DNA of 64,000 nucleotides from an uncultured Pseudomonadales bacterium (GTDB taxonomy: Bacteria; Pseudomonadota; Gammaproteobacteria; Pseudomonadales; Pseudohongiellaceae): NCBI GenBank assembly GCA_947259995.1, contig CAMYOK010000006.1, positions 458,600 to 522,599 of the forward strand. Reading direction: 5' to 3'. The position numbers were made by a program, and so were the translations under genes. The notes beneath the pieces are model-generated. The model was not told where the DNA came from and ran no database searches. It was given only the letters and a program-made list of their open reading frames with translations. The number at the start of each line of letters is the position of its first letter. Position 1 is the first letter of the stretch. Of the stretch, positions 43,101 through 52,460 are shown in pieces.

Positions 43101-44172
43101 CGATGTGGACAGTAAGAACGCGATCGTTAGGAAGTCGATTCGCCGAATCCCCGCGCACCCGGTCCGCCATCAGTGCCGGCGCATTGATATCGGTAAAGAT
43201 CGCATTGCCTAACTCGCCTTCTAGATCGATGCCCAGTTTCTGTTGTTGGTTTAGACCATCTGCCACGGCCAAGGCGATGCGCCCTAGTGAGCTCAGGGCT
43301 GGGTCTAGGGCTTCGGAACGAAAGCGTGCCAGGCCGCCTATTTCCCCGCCGGTAATTTGATCGGTAATCACTCGCGTCGTGTTGCCCGAGACAAAGGCAA
43401 TCTCGTGCCTTTCAGATTCAGCGGCCCCAGCAATCGAGACCACTTGTCGCGCAGTGATACCCACTACAAGGCTTTGCCCTTCGGCGATAAAGACATCGAC
43501 TGTCTGGTCACCCTGGGTAGTCACTGTGACATCGACCAATGCCGACAGGTCCCGAATGAGCTCATCGCGCTGGTCTAAAAGATCGTTCGGCAACTGTGCC
43601 CCTGAAACGCTTACCGTATTGCCAATGGCTTCATTGAGCTTGGCAATGTCACTAGCGATCGTCGTGATATTGCCTGCTAGCGTGCCAAACTGCGTGTTAA
43701 TCGCCTCGTTCTGACTTAACAGCTTGCTTTCCATAGTCTTAAAGCTTTGCGAGAGCAACTGCGTCTGTGTCACTAATAGTTGCCGCCCCAACAAAGACGC
43801 TGGGTCATTAGACGCTTCGTTAAGCGCCGCGAAGAAATTCCCCATACTGGTAGATAAGGAACTATTTGGATTAGCCAGCAGAGAATCGGTTTGCGTGATA
43901 TTGCTAAGATAAGTGTCGTAATTGCTCAGCGAAGAGATGTCGCGGCCCACTTGATCGACAAGAAACTGCTGTGTGTTACGGAAAATATCAGTGACCTGTA
44001 CACCTGTTCCCACATACCCAGCAGTGGTTCTTTGCGACGCTGTTGTCACCGACGTAATCGACTGCCGGCTATAGCCTTCTGTATTGGCATTCACAATATT
44101 CTGGCCGGTCACCGAAAGTGCCAGCTGGCTTAATTTCAGCCCAGAGATTGCGGTATTAATTAAATTTGCCAT
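40129..44172 (-). CDS. flgK: Flagellar hook-filament junction protein FlgK (HAP1), giant form
   Basis: 1347 residues, about twice the usual 550-680. The N-terminus (NLINTAISGLKLSQLALSVT) and C-terminus (VNIEEEAARLIQFEQHYNAS) are canonical, with the conserved flagellar-rod-like motif TGQNIVNANTEGYSRQ near residue 22. Residues about 545-630 resemble a short IN-type repeat, and at least four beta modules follow (about 728-805, 832-915, 949-1085 and 1100-1160), with patterns such as GFDFDVNGPHSFNITVDG. These share the plan seen in FlgE, FliC and FliD. RBS GAGGAA. It starts 10 bp after flgJ. Confidence 0.95.
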   Translation of the reverse strand: MANLINTAISGLKLSQLALSVTGQNIVNANTEGYSRQSITSVTTASQRTTAGYVGTGVQVTDIFRNTQQFLVDQVGRDISSLSNYDTYLSNITQTDSLLANPNSSLSTSMGNFFAALNEASNDPASLLGRQLLVTQTQLLSQSFKTMESKLLSQNEAINTQFGTLAGNITTIASDIAKLNEAIGNTVSVSGAQLPNDLLDQRDELIRDLSALVDVTVTTQGDQTVDVFIAEGQSLVVGITARQVVSIAGAAESERHEIAFVSGNTTRVITDQITGGEIGGLARFRSEALDPALSSLGRIALAVADGLNQQQKLGIDLEGELGNAIFTDINAPALMADRVRGDSANRLPNDRVLTVHIDDVSALTTSDYELKFEGLGSQYSVIRESDGKLMAEGVLGNKLPFDISMDGFTLTLESGSFQSGDKFTILPTKTGVSEIDVLITRPEEFAFASPIRTQAGAGNSGGAYIVPGDVIDINTPTFTSAPGELSPPIIIRFTSATTYDVLDYSDPANPIPLNPPLSNQVFSPGAVNTIFPSDPGGTTVGSIGSAAAQIALGGSRNGYPQEMLTFVTADPVTGYSSEQRLLVQQNESAADIAQRLSGLAGVTASAASQLQLSEFTSDNVGAPLTLMLNGVNLTDPNFIAEGDLTAQSLPDPLNADFLRDRINASSNLKNLGITATSDGFTLTVRSSTGVDLNVNVGGNSGDSVSVRDGDLRTFAGKTSLNFGTTIAASTGFDIDIGFGKQTVALSPATLAKSEVAEAVQADIDAAIGAGKVEVTLNAQGKLEIKSVGNARAVNVSNVTANDPLGLSLTKITGPDVGSVAAVIANGSDANAAYDFSGGNATTFLLVVDGSYASNITLNQNYGANSGATIAADIQAQIDAAVGATGIAGRVTVEVNADGVLQFTTTATGENAKISIAANPGMQDLLKTGTQIGRDTGGTNASLLGNVSLASGFDFDVNGPHSFNITVDGNTPVAVTLTGNSALPAVFTGDQNIAGGVDFSAGAHSFDLSVNGGAVKTIDLSGVDTTLAATPDGVTPPGIVTHVQTRLDAQFGAGVVTAGLDANNFLTLTTAQEGDGISLALSNVVGSAGLMMPVAGGSAAGREQGAQGVADIVREAINTALAAEGLGPITVGVSTNGFLTLDSTTYGSSSQLRVADIVGTYGALFQGSSTGTAFTNDFTVGGTLDVQLAADVSFTSSRRDGLFGLEPQGVNNFMGYQVSIGSGQGANGAPQAGDSFVINYNTDGSADNRNGAAMLSLNTALTLSNGNLTYQGAYGQLVESLGILTSQAQLSQSASEALLRQSMDSLQGVSGVNIEEEAARLIQFEQHYNASARLITMAKDLFDTIVNI

Positions 44173-44182
44173 TTATAGTTCC

Positions 44183-45169
44183 TCAGCGTGGCCGACCGTG
44201 CAGTGCGTCTAAACCAAACTGCATAGTCTTGCTATTCATAACGCGGTCGATTTTCTTCGCGTATATCGGGTCAGTGGCGTAGCCGGCGTTTTGTAAACCC
44301 TGGGCAAATGATTTTGCGTCATGAGTCTGCTCTAAGGCCTGTTGATAACGAGGGTTCTCTTGCAAAAACTTCACATAATCCCTGAAACTTTCTTCGTAGG
44401 AAGCGTAAGAGCGGAAGCTGGCCTTCTCTTGCGCGGCCACACCATCGCGATACTCCACGGTGTTGACAGTGGCCTGCCCCCCCGCCCAGCGCGCATCGGC
44501 TTTGATGCCGAACAAATTATGTGAATTACTGCCATCAGGCATCGCAATCATTTTGCGGCCCCAGCCTGTTTCCAGGGCCGATTGTGCCAATAACACCCGT
44601 GGGTCCACACCAATGCTAGTCGCCACTTCTTCAGCAATTGGATAGAGTGTTTTCACAAAGTCTTTCGGAGAATTGATGCTCGCGGTAGGAACTTGCGGCA
44701 CCGCTTGGGCGCCAGTGCCGTTTTGCGACTGCGTTGTTAAGTCTTGCAAGCTTTGCCCAATTGGCCCTGTGTAGTCGACATCTTGGGCGGCTGGTGCCGC
44801 TGCGCCCATGTGCAACTCTCTGGCCTCAGGAGCTTGGCGCGAAGTGCCCGACACGCCGTACTGCCCCATCATCTGCTCATACAATACGTCGGCCAAACCA
44901 AGCCCTCGGCCTTGGCTCATGCTGACACTGAGCTGGTTGTCGAGGTTTTCTTGGTGAAACTCCATTTCATTGCTTTGCAGGTAATTGCCTTCGGCAAACA
45001 CGGCGTTACTGTCACGCATCGCTTTGAGCATGATGTTAAGAAAGAGCGACTCAAATTGCTGCGCCACCTGGCGTAGCGCTTCGGGGGTGTTTTTGCGCCC
45101 GAGCGAAGAGATCGAGTTTAGCCCCGACAGATCGGTATAGACTGATTGACTTTCAACGCTATTGACCAT
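44183..45169 (-). CDS. flgJ: Rod cap and peptidoglycan hydrolase FlgJ
   Basis: About 328 residues from the ATG at 45167-45169 (AAGG nine bases upstream). A longer form from 45271 would add 34 residues unlike other FlgJ proteins. The N-terminal rod-binding half has ALRQVAQQFESLFLNIMLKA. The C-terminal half is a GH73 glucosaminidase domain, with ARVLLAQSALETGWGRK-type active-site helix holding the catalytic Glu and a YRDGVAAQEKASFRSYASYE segment. It opens the cell wall for the rod in the periplasm. Between flgI and flgK. Confidence 0.94.
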   Translation of the reverse strand: MVNSVESQSVYTDLSGLNSISSLGRKNTPEALRQVAQQFESLFLNIMLKAMRDSNAVFAEGNYLQSNEMEFHQENLDNQLSVSMSQGRGLGLADVLYEQMMGQYGVSGTSRQAPEARELHMGAAAPAAQDVDYTGPIGQSLQDLTTQSQNGTGAQAVPQVPTASINSPKDFVKTLYPIAEEVATSIGVDPRVLLAQSALETGWGRKMIAMPDGSNSHNLFGIKADARWAGGQATVNTVEYRDGVAAQEKASFRSYASYEESFRDYVKFLQENPRYQQALEQTHDAKSFAQGLQNAGYATDPIYAKKIDRVMNSKTMQFGLDALHGRPR

Positions 45170-45334
45170 CTTTCTTAACCTTGATTTCGGTGTTTGACTC
45201 CGGCAATTGTTTGCCAGATGCGAGACATCAATCTGGGCAAAATCGCCTAAAGCGGCAGCTTTTGCCCTCATGAACTGTCTACCTACTAGGGTTATAGCAA
45301 GAGGGATGCCAGAAACAGAATTTCTGGCATTTAT

Positions 45335-46474
45335 TTAGATTACGATCAGGTCGGCTTTCAAAGAACCCGATTGCTTGAGGGCTTCGAGGATGGCGGCAAG
45401 ATCGCCAGGGGCGGCACCAACCGCATTGATGGCTTGGACGATGTCAGACAGAGTCGAGCCTGTGTCGAACAGGAACATGCGATTACTCTCTTGCGATACG
45501 CCTACGTCTGAGTCTGGGACCACTACCGTCTCACCATCGGAGAAGGCACCTGGCTGGCTAACTTGCAGGCTTTCGGAAATGGTCACAGTCAAGCTGCCAT
45601 GGGTCACAGCCGCAGGAGACACGCGCACTTGCTCGCCAATCACGATAGTCCCTGTGCGGGAGTTCACTATCACTCGGGCGATCGCCGCCCCCTGCTCTAT
45701 CTGAATATTCTCTAGCTCGGAGACAAACGCCACACGAGTCTGCAGGTCTGCCGGGGCAAACACTTCAATTGAAACCGCATCCAAGGCCATCGCCGAGCCT
45801 TCACCTAAAAACTCGTTAATGGCTTGCGAGACACGCTTGGCTGTCGTGAAGTCTGCGCGCTTGAGGTTGAAGATGATGCTCTCACCGAAACCAAAAGCCG
45901 TGATGACCTCTTGTACCGATGTTGCGCCACCAGGGATACGGCCCACGCTTGGCACGTTGATGGTAATGCTTGAGCCATCGGCTGCCCCAACGCCAAGGCC
46001 ACCGACAATCAGGTTGCCCTGTGCAATTGCATAGACCTCGCCGTCAACACCTTGTAAGAATGTACGCTCAAGAGTACCGCCGCGCAGGCTCTCGGCGTTG
46101 GCTAAGGAGGAAACCGTCACATCGATGGTTTGCCCAGGCTTGGTAAAGGCTGGCAGTTCAGCTTGCACAGAGACCACCGCCACGTTGCTCAATTGAAAGC
46201 TCTGCCCCTGTGGCAAGGGAATTCCAAACTGGTTCAAATAGGCTCGGAAAGACTCGGCCGTAAATGGCGCCTGAGTTGTTTGGTCGCCAGTCCCATCGAG
46301 ACCAGTGACGAGGCCGACACCGACCAATTGGTTAGACTGCACCCCGTGCAAATTGGCAATGTCTTTCAAGCGATCGGCACTGGCCGGTGCGACCAACACA
46401 GAGGCATTAAGCAGCACACTTAAGAACAGGATAAACACTGGGTTCTTAGTCGTTTTCAGCATCTTGATGATCAT
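45335..46474 (-). CDS. flgI: Flagellar P-ring protein FlgI
   Basis: A 379-residue periplasmic protein that forms the P-ring around the rod. The signal peptide ends at APASA near residue 33. The mature start [20 protein letters not shown], the [17 protein letters not shown] segment and the C-terminal [20 protein letters not shown] are highly conserved. Length is normal. AGGGAAAA precedes the ATG. Confidence 0.96.
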   Translation of the reverse strand: MIIKMLKTTKNPVFILFLSVLLNASVLVAPASADRLKDIANLHGVQSNQLVGVGLVTGLDGTGDQTTQAPFTAESFRAYLNQFGIPLPQGQSFQLSNVAVVSVQAELPAFTKPGQTIDVTVSSLANAESLRGGTLERTFLQGVDGEVYAIAQGNLIVGGLGVGAADGSSITINVPSVGRIPGGATSVQEVITAFGFGESIIFNLKRADFTTAKRVSQAINEFLGEGSAMALDAVSIEVFAPADLQTRVAFVSELENIQIEQGAAIARVIVNSRTGTIVIGEQVRVSPAAVTHGSLTVTISESLQVSQPGAFSDGETVVVPDSDVGVSQESNRMFLFDTGSTLSDIVQAINAVGAAPGDLAAILEALKQSGSLKADLIVI

Positions 46475-46541
46475 AGTTTTCCCTATCGCTTATGGTACGT
46501 GTTACTAAATTTGTTTTGCAGTTTTGCTTAGCAAGCAAGCC

Positions 46542-47231
46542 TTAGAATGGCCAGAGATCGCTAACAAAGAATTGTGTAAGCCAGCCTGTCTCGTTCGAGT
46601 TAGCAAGACTACCCGTACCGCTATAGGCGATACGCACATCGGCCAAACGAGTCGATAAAATCGAATTATCCGGTGAGATATCTTCTTTACGCACAAGGCC
46701 ACTGATGCGAATAAACTCGTTACCGCTGTTTAGCTGTAGCCACTTCTCGCCGCGTACTTCGAGCAAACCATTGGGCAGAACATTGGCAACAGTGACAGTG
46801 ATGCTGCCAACCAATTGGTTACTCTGATCGCTCTCGCCACTGCCTTCAAAATTGATACTGCTGTTAATGTCGCCGTTAAGGTCTAAACCTGTTCCTAGAA
46901 ACCCTGTGCCCAAAACATTATTGGCACCAAGCGCCGTCGCATTGTCTTTGCTAATTGTGGTGCCAGATGACTTACTTGCCGATGTCGCCTCGTTCAGGCT
47001 CACGGTAAGAACGTCCCCCACACGGTGTGCACGGCGCTGGTACAGATCCACGGCACTATTCCGGCTGTAGATCGAGCCGGTGTAGTTAACAGGAGCGATT
47101 GGTGTCGGTGTCATGACAGGGGCATAACGCGGATCATTCGGCTCTGGAAAATCAGCCGGGCCAGCTGCGCAAGCAGCAAGGAAAGCGAAACTAAGCATTG
47201 ATCCAATCTTGATAATGGCGCTAGTGTGCAT
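46542..47231 (-). CDS. flgH: Flagellar L-ring lipoprotein FlgH
   Basis: About 229 residues from the ATG at 47229-47231, preceded by AGGAG. The lipobox LAAC gives an acylated Cys near residue 21 of this form. The conserved GSIYSRNSAVDLYQRRAHRV and the GEKWLQLNSGNEFIRISGLV segments identify the L-ring subunit in the outer membrane. An earlier in-frame start at 47258 would place a basic stretch before the lipoprotein signal and is unlikely. Confidence 0.95.
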   Translation of the reverse strand: MHTSAIIKIGSMLSFAFLAACAAGPADFPEPNDPRYAPVMTPTPIAPVNYTGSIYSRNSAVDLYQRRAHRVGDVLTVSLNEATSASKSSGTTISKDNATALGANNVLGTGFLGTGLDLNGDINSSINFEGSGESDQSNQLVGSITVTVANVLPNGLLEVRGEKWLQLNSGNEFIRISGLVRKEDISPDNSILSTRLADVRIAYSGTGSLANSNETGWLTQFFVSDLWPF

Positions 47232-47264
47232 TGGTATTCTCCTGCGCTTTAGTGGCACTAAACC

Positions 47265-48050
47265 TTAAAGGTTCTGACTGATGAACTGCAGCATTTGGTC
47301 TGCTGTCGAGATCACACGGGAATTCAGCTCGTAAGCACGCTGAGTCGTGATCATATTGACTAGCTCTTCGACCACATCGACGTTGGAGTTCTCAAGAAGG
47401 CCCTGCTCCACCGTGCCCAAGCCGTTGGTCCCAGGAGTCGATTCCTGTGGGCTACCACTGGCCACTGTCTCGCGGAACAGATTGCCACCCATCGCTTGTA
47501 AGCCAGCTGGATTAACGAAATCAACAAGCGACAAAGTTCCCACTTGTGTTGAGCCGGTTTCACCGGACACCACTGCTGTGACCGTGCCGTCAGTACCGAT
47601 GGTCACGGTATTGGCATTGGTTGGAATACTGATGCCAGGGGCCACCGTTAGCCCGTTAGTGGTAACAAGCTCCCCTTCTGCGCTCAGTTGGAACTGACCG
47701 TCACGGGTATAAGCAGCCGTACCATCTGGCATAGTGATCTGGAAAAAACCGCGCCCGTTGATCGCAACATCCAGAGTCTCTTCAGTAGTCTGCAAAGCAC
47801 CTTGGGTAAACATCTTCTGCGTGCCCACGGTGCGCACACCAGTACCCATCTGCAAACCCGATGGCAGCAAAGTATCTTGTGTCGAATTACCCCCTGGCTG
47901 ACGATAGATTTGATAAAGCAAATCTTCGAAAACCACACGGTCGCGCTTAAAGCCATTGGTCGCAACGTTGGAAAGGTTGTTCGACAAGCTAGTCAGCTGT
48001 TTGTCTTGAGCACTGAGGCCAGTTTGTGAGACGTAAAGAGCTGGATGCAT
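47265..48050 (-). CDS. flgG: Flagellar distal rod protein FlgG
   Basis: A 261-residue axial protein of the distal rod. The N-terminal SQTGLSAQDKQLTSLSNNLSNVATNGFKRDR and the C-terminal NVDVVEELVNMITTQRAYEL segments (both quoted in part) are the FlgG signature. Length is standard (E. coli 260). RBS AAGGAA precedes the ATG. flgF lies 28 bp upstream. Confidence 0.96.
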   Translation of the reverse strand: MHPALYVSQTGLSAQDKQLTSLSNNLSNVATNGFKRDRVVFEDLLYQIYRQPGGNSTQDTLLPSGLQMGTGVRTVGTQKMFTQGALQTTEETLDVAINGRGFFQITMPDGTAAYTRDGQFQLSAEGELVTTNGLTVAPGISIPTNANTVTIGTDGTVTAVVSGETGSTQVGTLSLVDFVNPAGLQAMGGNLFRETVASGSPQESTPGTNGLGTVEQGLLENSNVDVVEELVNMITTQRAYELNSRVISTADQMLQFISQNL

Positions 48051-48078
48051 GATGTATTCCTTTTAAACCGTTATTCGA

Positions 48079-48819
48079 TTATTGAATCTGCAGTAACTGC
48101 GATGAAACCTCTGAATTACGTTCCGCCGTCTGCATCATTTTGATGTTCAATTCATAGTTGCGAGTCAGGCTGATCATCTCAACCATCGCATCCACTACAT
48201 TGACGTTACTGCCTTCTGTATAACCCGCTACCAAACGCACATTGCCATCGGCAATCTCTTGCGCGCCATCGCGGCGACGGAACAAACCGTCAGCCCCTTT
48301 GACCAAGTCTTGCACATCTGGGTTGACTAGCTTGATGCGATCGAGTTGTGACATGACTTGCGGGCCCTGCCCTTGTTCACGAATAGAGATCGTGCCATCT
48401 GCACCAATCTCGATCTTCTCGAAAGGAGGCAAAGCAATCGGGCCTGCATTGCCTAGCACCGGCAAACCGTTGCTCGTTGTTAGTTCACCAAATGTTGTAA
48501 GGCTTAACTCACCTGCGCGAGTGAAAGCCTCGCTACCATCCGGTGCCGCTACCGCGATCCAGCCATCCCCTTGCAAGGCTACGTCCATGTCATTGCCAGT
48601 TTCACGCAGTGGGCCTTGGGCGAAATCAGAGGTAGGAGTCTCGGTTTGGTTGTAGGCGCGCGAGTCGTAACCGTCGCCTACAACAAATAAGGCTCTAGCC
48701 TGGGCGAAGTCGGAACGAAAACCGCCCGTGCTTGCGTTGGCGAGGTTGTTGGCATTGACCGCTTGTGCGTACATGTTCTGTGACGCGGCGTTCATACCTA
48801 CATAAAGTGCCTTATCCAT
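48079..48819 (-). CDS. flgF: Flagellar proximal rod protein FlgF
   Basis: A 246-residue rod protein. It starts MDKALYVGMNAASQNMYAQA, with NNLANASTGGFRSDF near residue 24, and ends with the NVNVVDAMVEMISLTRNYEL helix shared by rod and hook proteins. AGGAG precedes the ATG. Ordinary size, so the module expansion does not affect the rod. Confidence 0.95.
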   Translation of the reverse strand: MDKALYVGMNAASQNMYAQAVNANNLANASTGGFRSDFAQARALFVVGDGYDSRAYNQTETPTSDFAQGPLRETGNDMDVALQGDGWIAVAAPDGSEAFTRAGELSLTTFGELTTSNGLPVLGNAGPIALPPFEKIEIGADGTISIREQGQGPQVMSQLDRIKLVNPDVQDLVKGADGLFRRRDGAQEIADGNVRLVAGYTEGSNVNVVDAMVEMISLTRNYELNIKMMQTAERNSEVSSQLLQIQ

Positions 48820-48845
48820 TGTCGATACTCCTAACTAAATTCAGC

Positions 48846-51800
48846 TTACAAGTTGATGATTGTTTGAGTCGCTGTATCAGCCGATTCGATGATCTGTGCT
48901 GCCGCTTGGAAGTTACGCTGCGATACAATCAGTTGTACTAGCTGCTCAGAAAGATCCACGTTCGAATCTTCCAAGGCGCCAGATTGAATCGCCCCTAAAC
49001 CTGCTGTACCTGCACCACTTGGAGTGCCCGTGCCTGACCCTGCCGTCTCAGTGAAGCGAGTACCACCGGCATTAGCGAGTTTAGATTGATCATCAAACTT
49101 CGCTAGAGCGACTTCCCCCAAGGTTTTGGACTGGCCGTTTGAGAACCGCGCGAAGATCTCACCTGAATCGCTGATATCTAGTCCAGTCAATTGGCCCTTA
49201 GCAAAACCATTCTGCGTGTTGGACTGTACAGAGAAGTCACCACCGTATTGCGTCAGATCGCTCAAATCGATCTCGAAATTAGAGTTCGAAGTTAGATCAG
49301 TCACTGTGGTGTTACCTGGCACGGGACCCGCACCGGATTTCTTACCCGCGCTATCCAGTGGTGTCCAGTTGGTGATGTAAATTGGGTCTTGAGTTGGGTC
49401 ATAAAGACCCGTTTCAGTAAAACGAAGTGTCGTCTTTGCCAATGTCGCTGTGTTGTCCACAGAGCTTGAATCGAACCCAATATCTTTACCGTCGATCTGA
49501 AAGTAAACGCTCCACACAGCGCCATTTTGATCCGTGCTACTAGGCCGCTCTTTCACATAGTACTGCGTCAAAGTATGTTGAATACCGACACTGTCATAGA
49601 TGGCAACGGCCGTCGAACGGTAGTAAGTATCGGCGTTCAATGGATCAAAAGTGTTGAGCTCAAACTGCGTGCCCGTTAGGGATTCGGCATCAGAGATGTC
49701 ACCAAAAATACTGCTAGTGGAGATCTGTGTCGCGTTGCCTGCCGCATCGTTCGCTGCGTCGACCATCGTTACATTTTCATCGAGAGTAAACTCGACGATA
49801 CCGCCCACAACGATGCCATCGTTACTAAGGTTTGCAAGATTTGCCAGTTGTTGTTTTGCCACGCCATCGGCGATGACTGGCAAGCCAGTGACTGAGTCAC
49901 GCGTGGATGCCGCCACAGTGATCGAACCTTGCCCGTTCGCACCACCAGAGAATACCAAGTCCACCCCGTTATTTTCAGTCACTTCCAGCATCGAAACGCC
50001 TTCAGAATTGGTGATGACTTGCGCGCTTAAGTTACCCGAGGAATTATTAATCTGCGTCGCCAGCTCTGTATAGCGATCCAAAGCATCTGTTTGTGCAGTA
50101 TTGAAACTAAAGCCATTGATTGAGAAGCGCAGCGGTAAGTTAGGGTCGACATCAGTCGTGCCGGCCCCTTTGTTTTCTGGGTCACCACTGTTTGTTGCAG
50201 TGATATAAGCCACTGATGATGCGGTTGCAGTGATACCAGAGACATTTGAGAATTGTTGCGCCACTGCATTGGCGCTAGAGCCTGCCGCAACAGAGATAAG
50301 CTGTTTAACACCAGTATTGTCAGTGACCTCTACTAGTTCTGCCGTGTAACCATTCGAAACCGCATTTTTACCGGTATTGTTGAGTTCACTGCCAGTGAAT
50401 GTCGCCACACTAGCAAAATCCAAATCCGGGCCCGTACCGTTGACCGCTGCACCTGGGTTACCGACTACATAAGGACCTGCCGCTGGAGTTGTGACGACGA
50501 TGTTCAGTTCTGAATCAGGGCCAGTGGCCACTGTTTTGATGACCAGATTACCAGTAGCGGAATCCAAGCTTGCACGTACTTGTTCTTCTCCTAGTAAGAA
50601 CGCAAAGTTCGTGTCGGTGTTAATGGCGTTTTGCACCGCATCAACAACGTCTTGCCCAGTAGCGTAATCCTGATCCAAGGTGATGGCGTTAGAGGTCACT
50701 ACACCGGCGCCATTATCATAGGCGATTGTGAAAGTGTAATTATCCCCTGAGAAGTCATACCCATTGTTAACATTGACTGCACCACTGATGCTCGCGGCGA
50801 CACTATCACTTTCAACATCTAATGCCGTATAAGCCGTATCGGTAATCTCGAAAGTGAAACGCCCATCAGCGGCAATTGACACTTTTACATCGCCTGGCAA
50901 AGTTGAACCGTTGATCTGTCTTTGAATTTCATCCTCTAACGCTTCTATGCCCGACTCGGTGAATTGCCCTAGCGCTTCCGCGGGGGCACCAGCGGCGCTA
51001 TAGTCTTCGTCGAGGTCAATCGAGAGTGTGTCGCCATCGACGGTAATGGTGAAGCTCGTCTCGTTAGGTGCCGAGAAATCTAGACTCGTTGTATCGAGAG
51101 TGCCTTCGCGGCGTGCGGTTTTGAAGGTCACGATCTGGTCGAAGTTAACGCTGCCAGTCACAGAGGTCAGTGGGTTCACCACTAGGTTTTTGTTGGTTGC
51201 TTCTGTTGTTTCGAAAAGAATTTTGCCTGCCGCATCGATTGAAACTGTGACCTTTCCTAGAAGGCTAGCACTAGTATCGATCTGCGCTTGAATATAGTCT
51301 TCCAAGGCTTCGTTACCAGAGCCACTACCGCCGCCCAATGCCAATGCGGCTGTTCCCGAGTTACTGAAATCTTTATCAACGACAATCGCTTTCGATGCAC
51401 CGTCTAGTGTCAAAGTGAAGCCCGTGGGAGGTGCGGTCTTACCCTGTACGTCAACCGCTGAAACCACGTTAGCGGCTAGGCCTTGGACCGCCGTAATATT
51501 AATGCGCGAATCATCACCGGATAGGGCTGTCGTCAGTACCACACGATTATTATCGAGGGTGACATTGACGGCATTATTGTTGCCAGCCGTGAAACCAGCC
51601 GCCACCAATGCGGCATCGACTGCTGCGACTACTGCCGCACCATCGGCGGCATCAGCAGCTGAAAGGTCGATCGCAGCAAAGGCGCCACCGTTGACACTGA
51701 TCGAGAAACTTTGCGCACCGCCTGCTGTGTTGAATGCAAGGCCCCCTGACACGTTTGACCCACCTGTCGTTGTAGCGGCAGTCGTGCCTGAGAAATCTGT

Positions 51801-52421
51801 TCCGTCAGTTGAGATCGTACCGCCGACAATTGCCGGTTGGGCAACACGGGCGCCAAACTGAGGAGCACTAGAGGCACCGGAGTTTGAAAGCACTTTGCTA
51901 CCTATGACAGAAGAAGGCGCTGCAGAGGCATCGAGGTTAATGCGGCTGCTGACCAATGTCGTTGCCTTAGGCGCGATCTCGCCAGTCGTCACTACTAAAT
52001 CGGTCAATGGACCACCACCGGTAGGTTTACCGTCGGCTGTGGCGGCAAAACCTTGCAGCTTTTCCCCAAGGCTGTTGACGATATTGCCGTTGAGGTCTGT
52101 GCCAAAGGCACCGGCACGGGTGTATACAGTGCCGGCATCACTATTCAAAATAAAGAAGCCATTGCCGTTGATGGCTAGGTCGAGGGTATTGTCCGTGAAG
52201 GAGATGTTGCCCTGCGAGTAGTTCTGCGCAATGCTCTGCACCCCAACACCGCCACCGGACTGATTCACGCCGCCGCCCAGCACCGATGCCGCATAGACAT
52301 CTGCAAACTCAGTGCGCGATGACTTAAAGCCATTGGTGCTAGCGTTGGCAATATTATTACCGGTTACCGAAATTTCTTCCTGTGCTGCGTTTAGTGCGCT
52401 TAAGCCGATGTTGAAACTCAT
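48846..52421 (-). CDS. flgE: Flagellar hook protein FlgE, giant form
   Basis: 1191 residues against about 400-460 usually. The N-terminus (MSFNIGLSALNAAQEEISVT, GNNIANASTNGFKSSR) and the C-terminus (LEDSNVDLSEQLVQLIVSQR) are canonical, and the D1/D2 hook segment with TYYRSTAVAIYDSVGIQHTL lies near 931. Four repeated beta modules sit at about 225-312, 330-420, 445-540 and 552-645 (FSISVNGG, FTLTLDG, FTITVDGD, FTIAYDN starts followed by ITLD-type strands and an IQ-x-x-I helix). A fifth, weaker FSINGFSFNTAQTD repeat is near 766. It forms the universal joint outside the cell. Confidence 0.95.
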   Translation of the reverse strand: MSFNIGLSALNAAQEEISVTGNNIANASTNGFKSSRTEFADVYAASVLGGGVNQSGGGVGVQSIAQNYSQGNISFTDNTLDLAINGNGFFILNSDAGTVYTRAGAFGTDLNGNIVNSLGEKLQGFAATADGKPTGGGPLTDLVVTTGEIAPKATTLVSSRINLDASAAPSSVIGSKVLSNSGASSAPQFGARVAQPAIVGGTISTDGTDFSGTTAATTTGGSNVSGGLAFNTAGGAQSFSISVNGGAFAAIDLSAADAADGAAVVAAVDAALVAAGFTAGNNNAVNVTLDNNRVVLTTALSGDDSRINITAVQGLAANVVSAVDVQGKTAPPTGFTLTLDGASKAIVVDKDFSNSGTAALALGGGSGSGNEALEDYIQAQIDTSASLLGKVTVSIDAAGKILFETTEATNKNLVVNPLTSVTGSVNFDQIVTFKTARREGTLDTTSLDFSAPNETSFTITVDGDTLSIDLDEDYSAAGAPAEALGQFTESGIEALEDEIQRQINGSTLPGDVKVSIAADGRFTFEITDTAYTALDVESDSVAASISGAVNVNNGYDFSGDNYTFTIAYDNGAGVVTSNAITLDQDYATGQDVVDAVQNAINTDTNFAFLLGEEQVRASLDSATGNLVIKTVATGPDSELNIVVTTPAAGPYVVGNPGAAVNGTGPDLDFASVATFTGSELNNTGKNAVSNGYTAELVEVTDNTGVKQLISVAAGSSANAVAQQFSNVSGITATASSVAYITATNSGDPENKGAGTTDVDPNLPLRFSINGFSFNTAQTDALDRYTELATQINNSSGNLSAQVITNSEGVSMLEVTENNGVDLVFSGGANGQGSITVAASTRDSVTGLPVIADGVAKQQLANLANLSNDGIVVGGIVEFTLDENVTMVDAANDAAGNATQISTSSIFGDISDAESLTGTQFELNTFDPLNADTYYRSTAVAIYDSVGIQHTLTQYYVKERPSSTDQNGAVWSVYFQIDGKDIGFDSSSVDNTATLAKTTLRFTETGLYDPTQDPIYITNWTPLDSAGKKSGAGPVPGNTTVTDLTSNSNFEIDLSDLTQYGGDFSVQSNTQNGFAKGQLTGLDISDSGEIFARFSNGQSKTLGEVALAKFDDQSKLANAGGTRFTETAGSGTGTPSGAGTAGLGAIQSGALEDSNVDLSEQLVQLIVSQRNFQAAAQIIESADTATQTIINL

Positions 52422-52460
52422 GATGTCACTCCGTTTGCAAAAATTCTTTGATGCTGTGCT

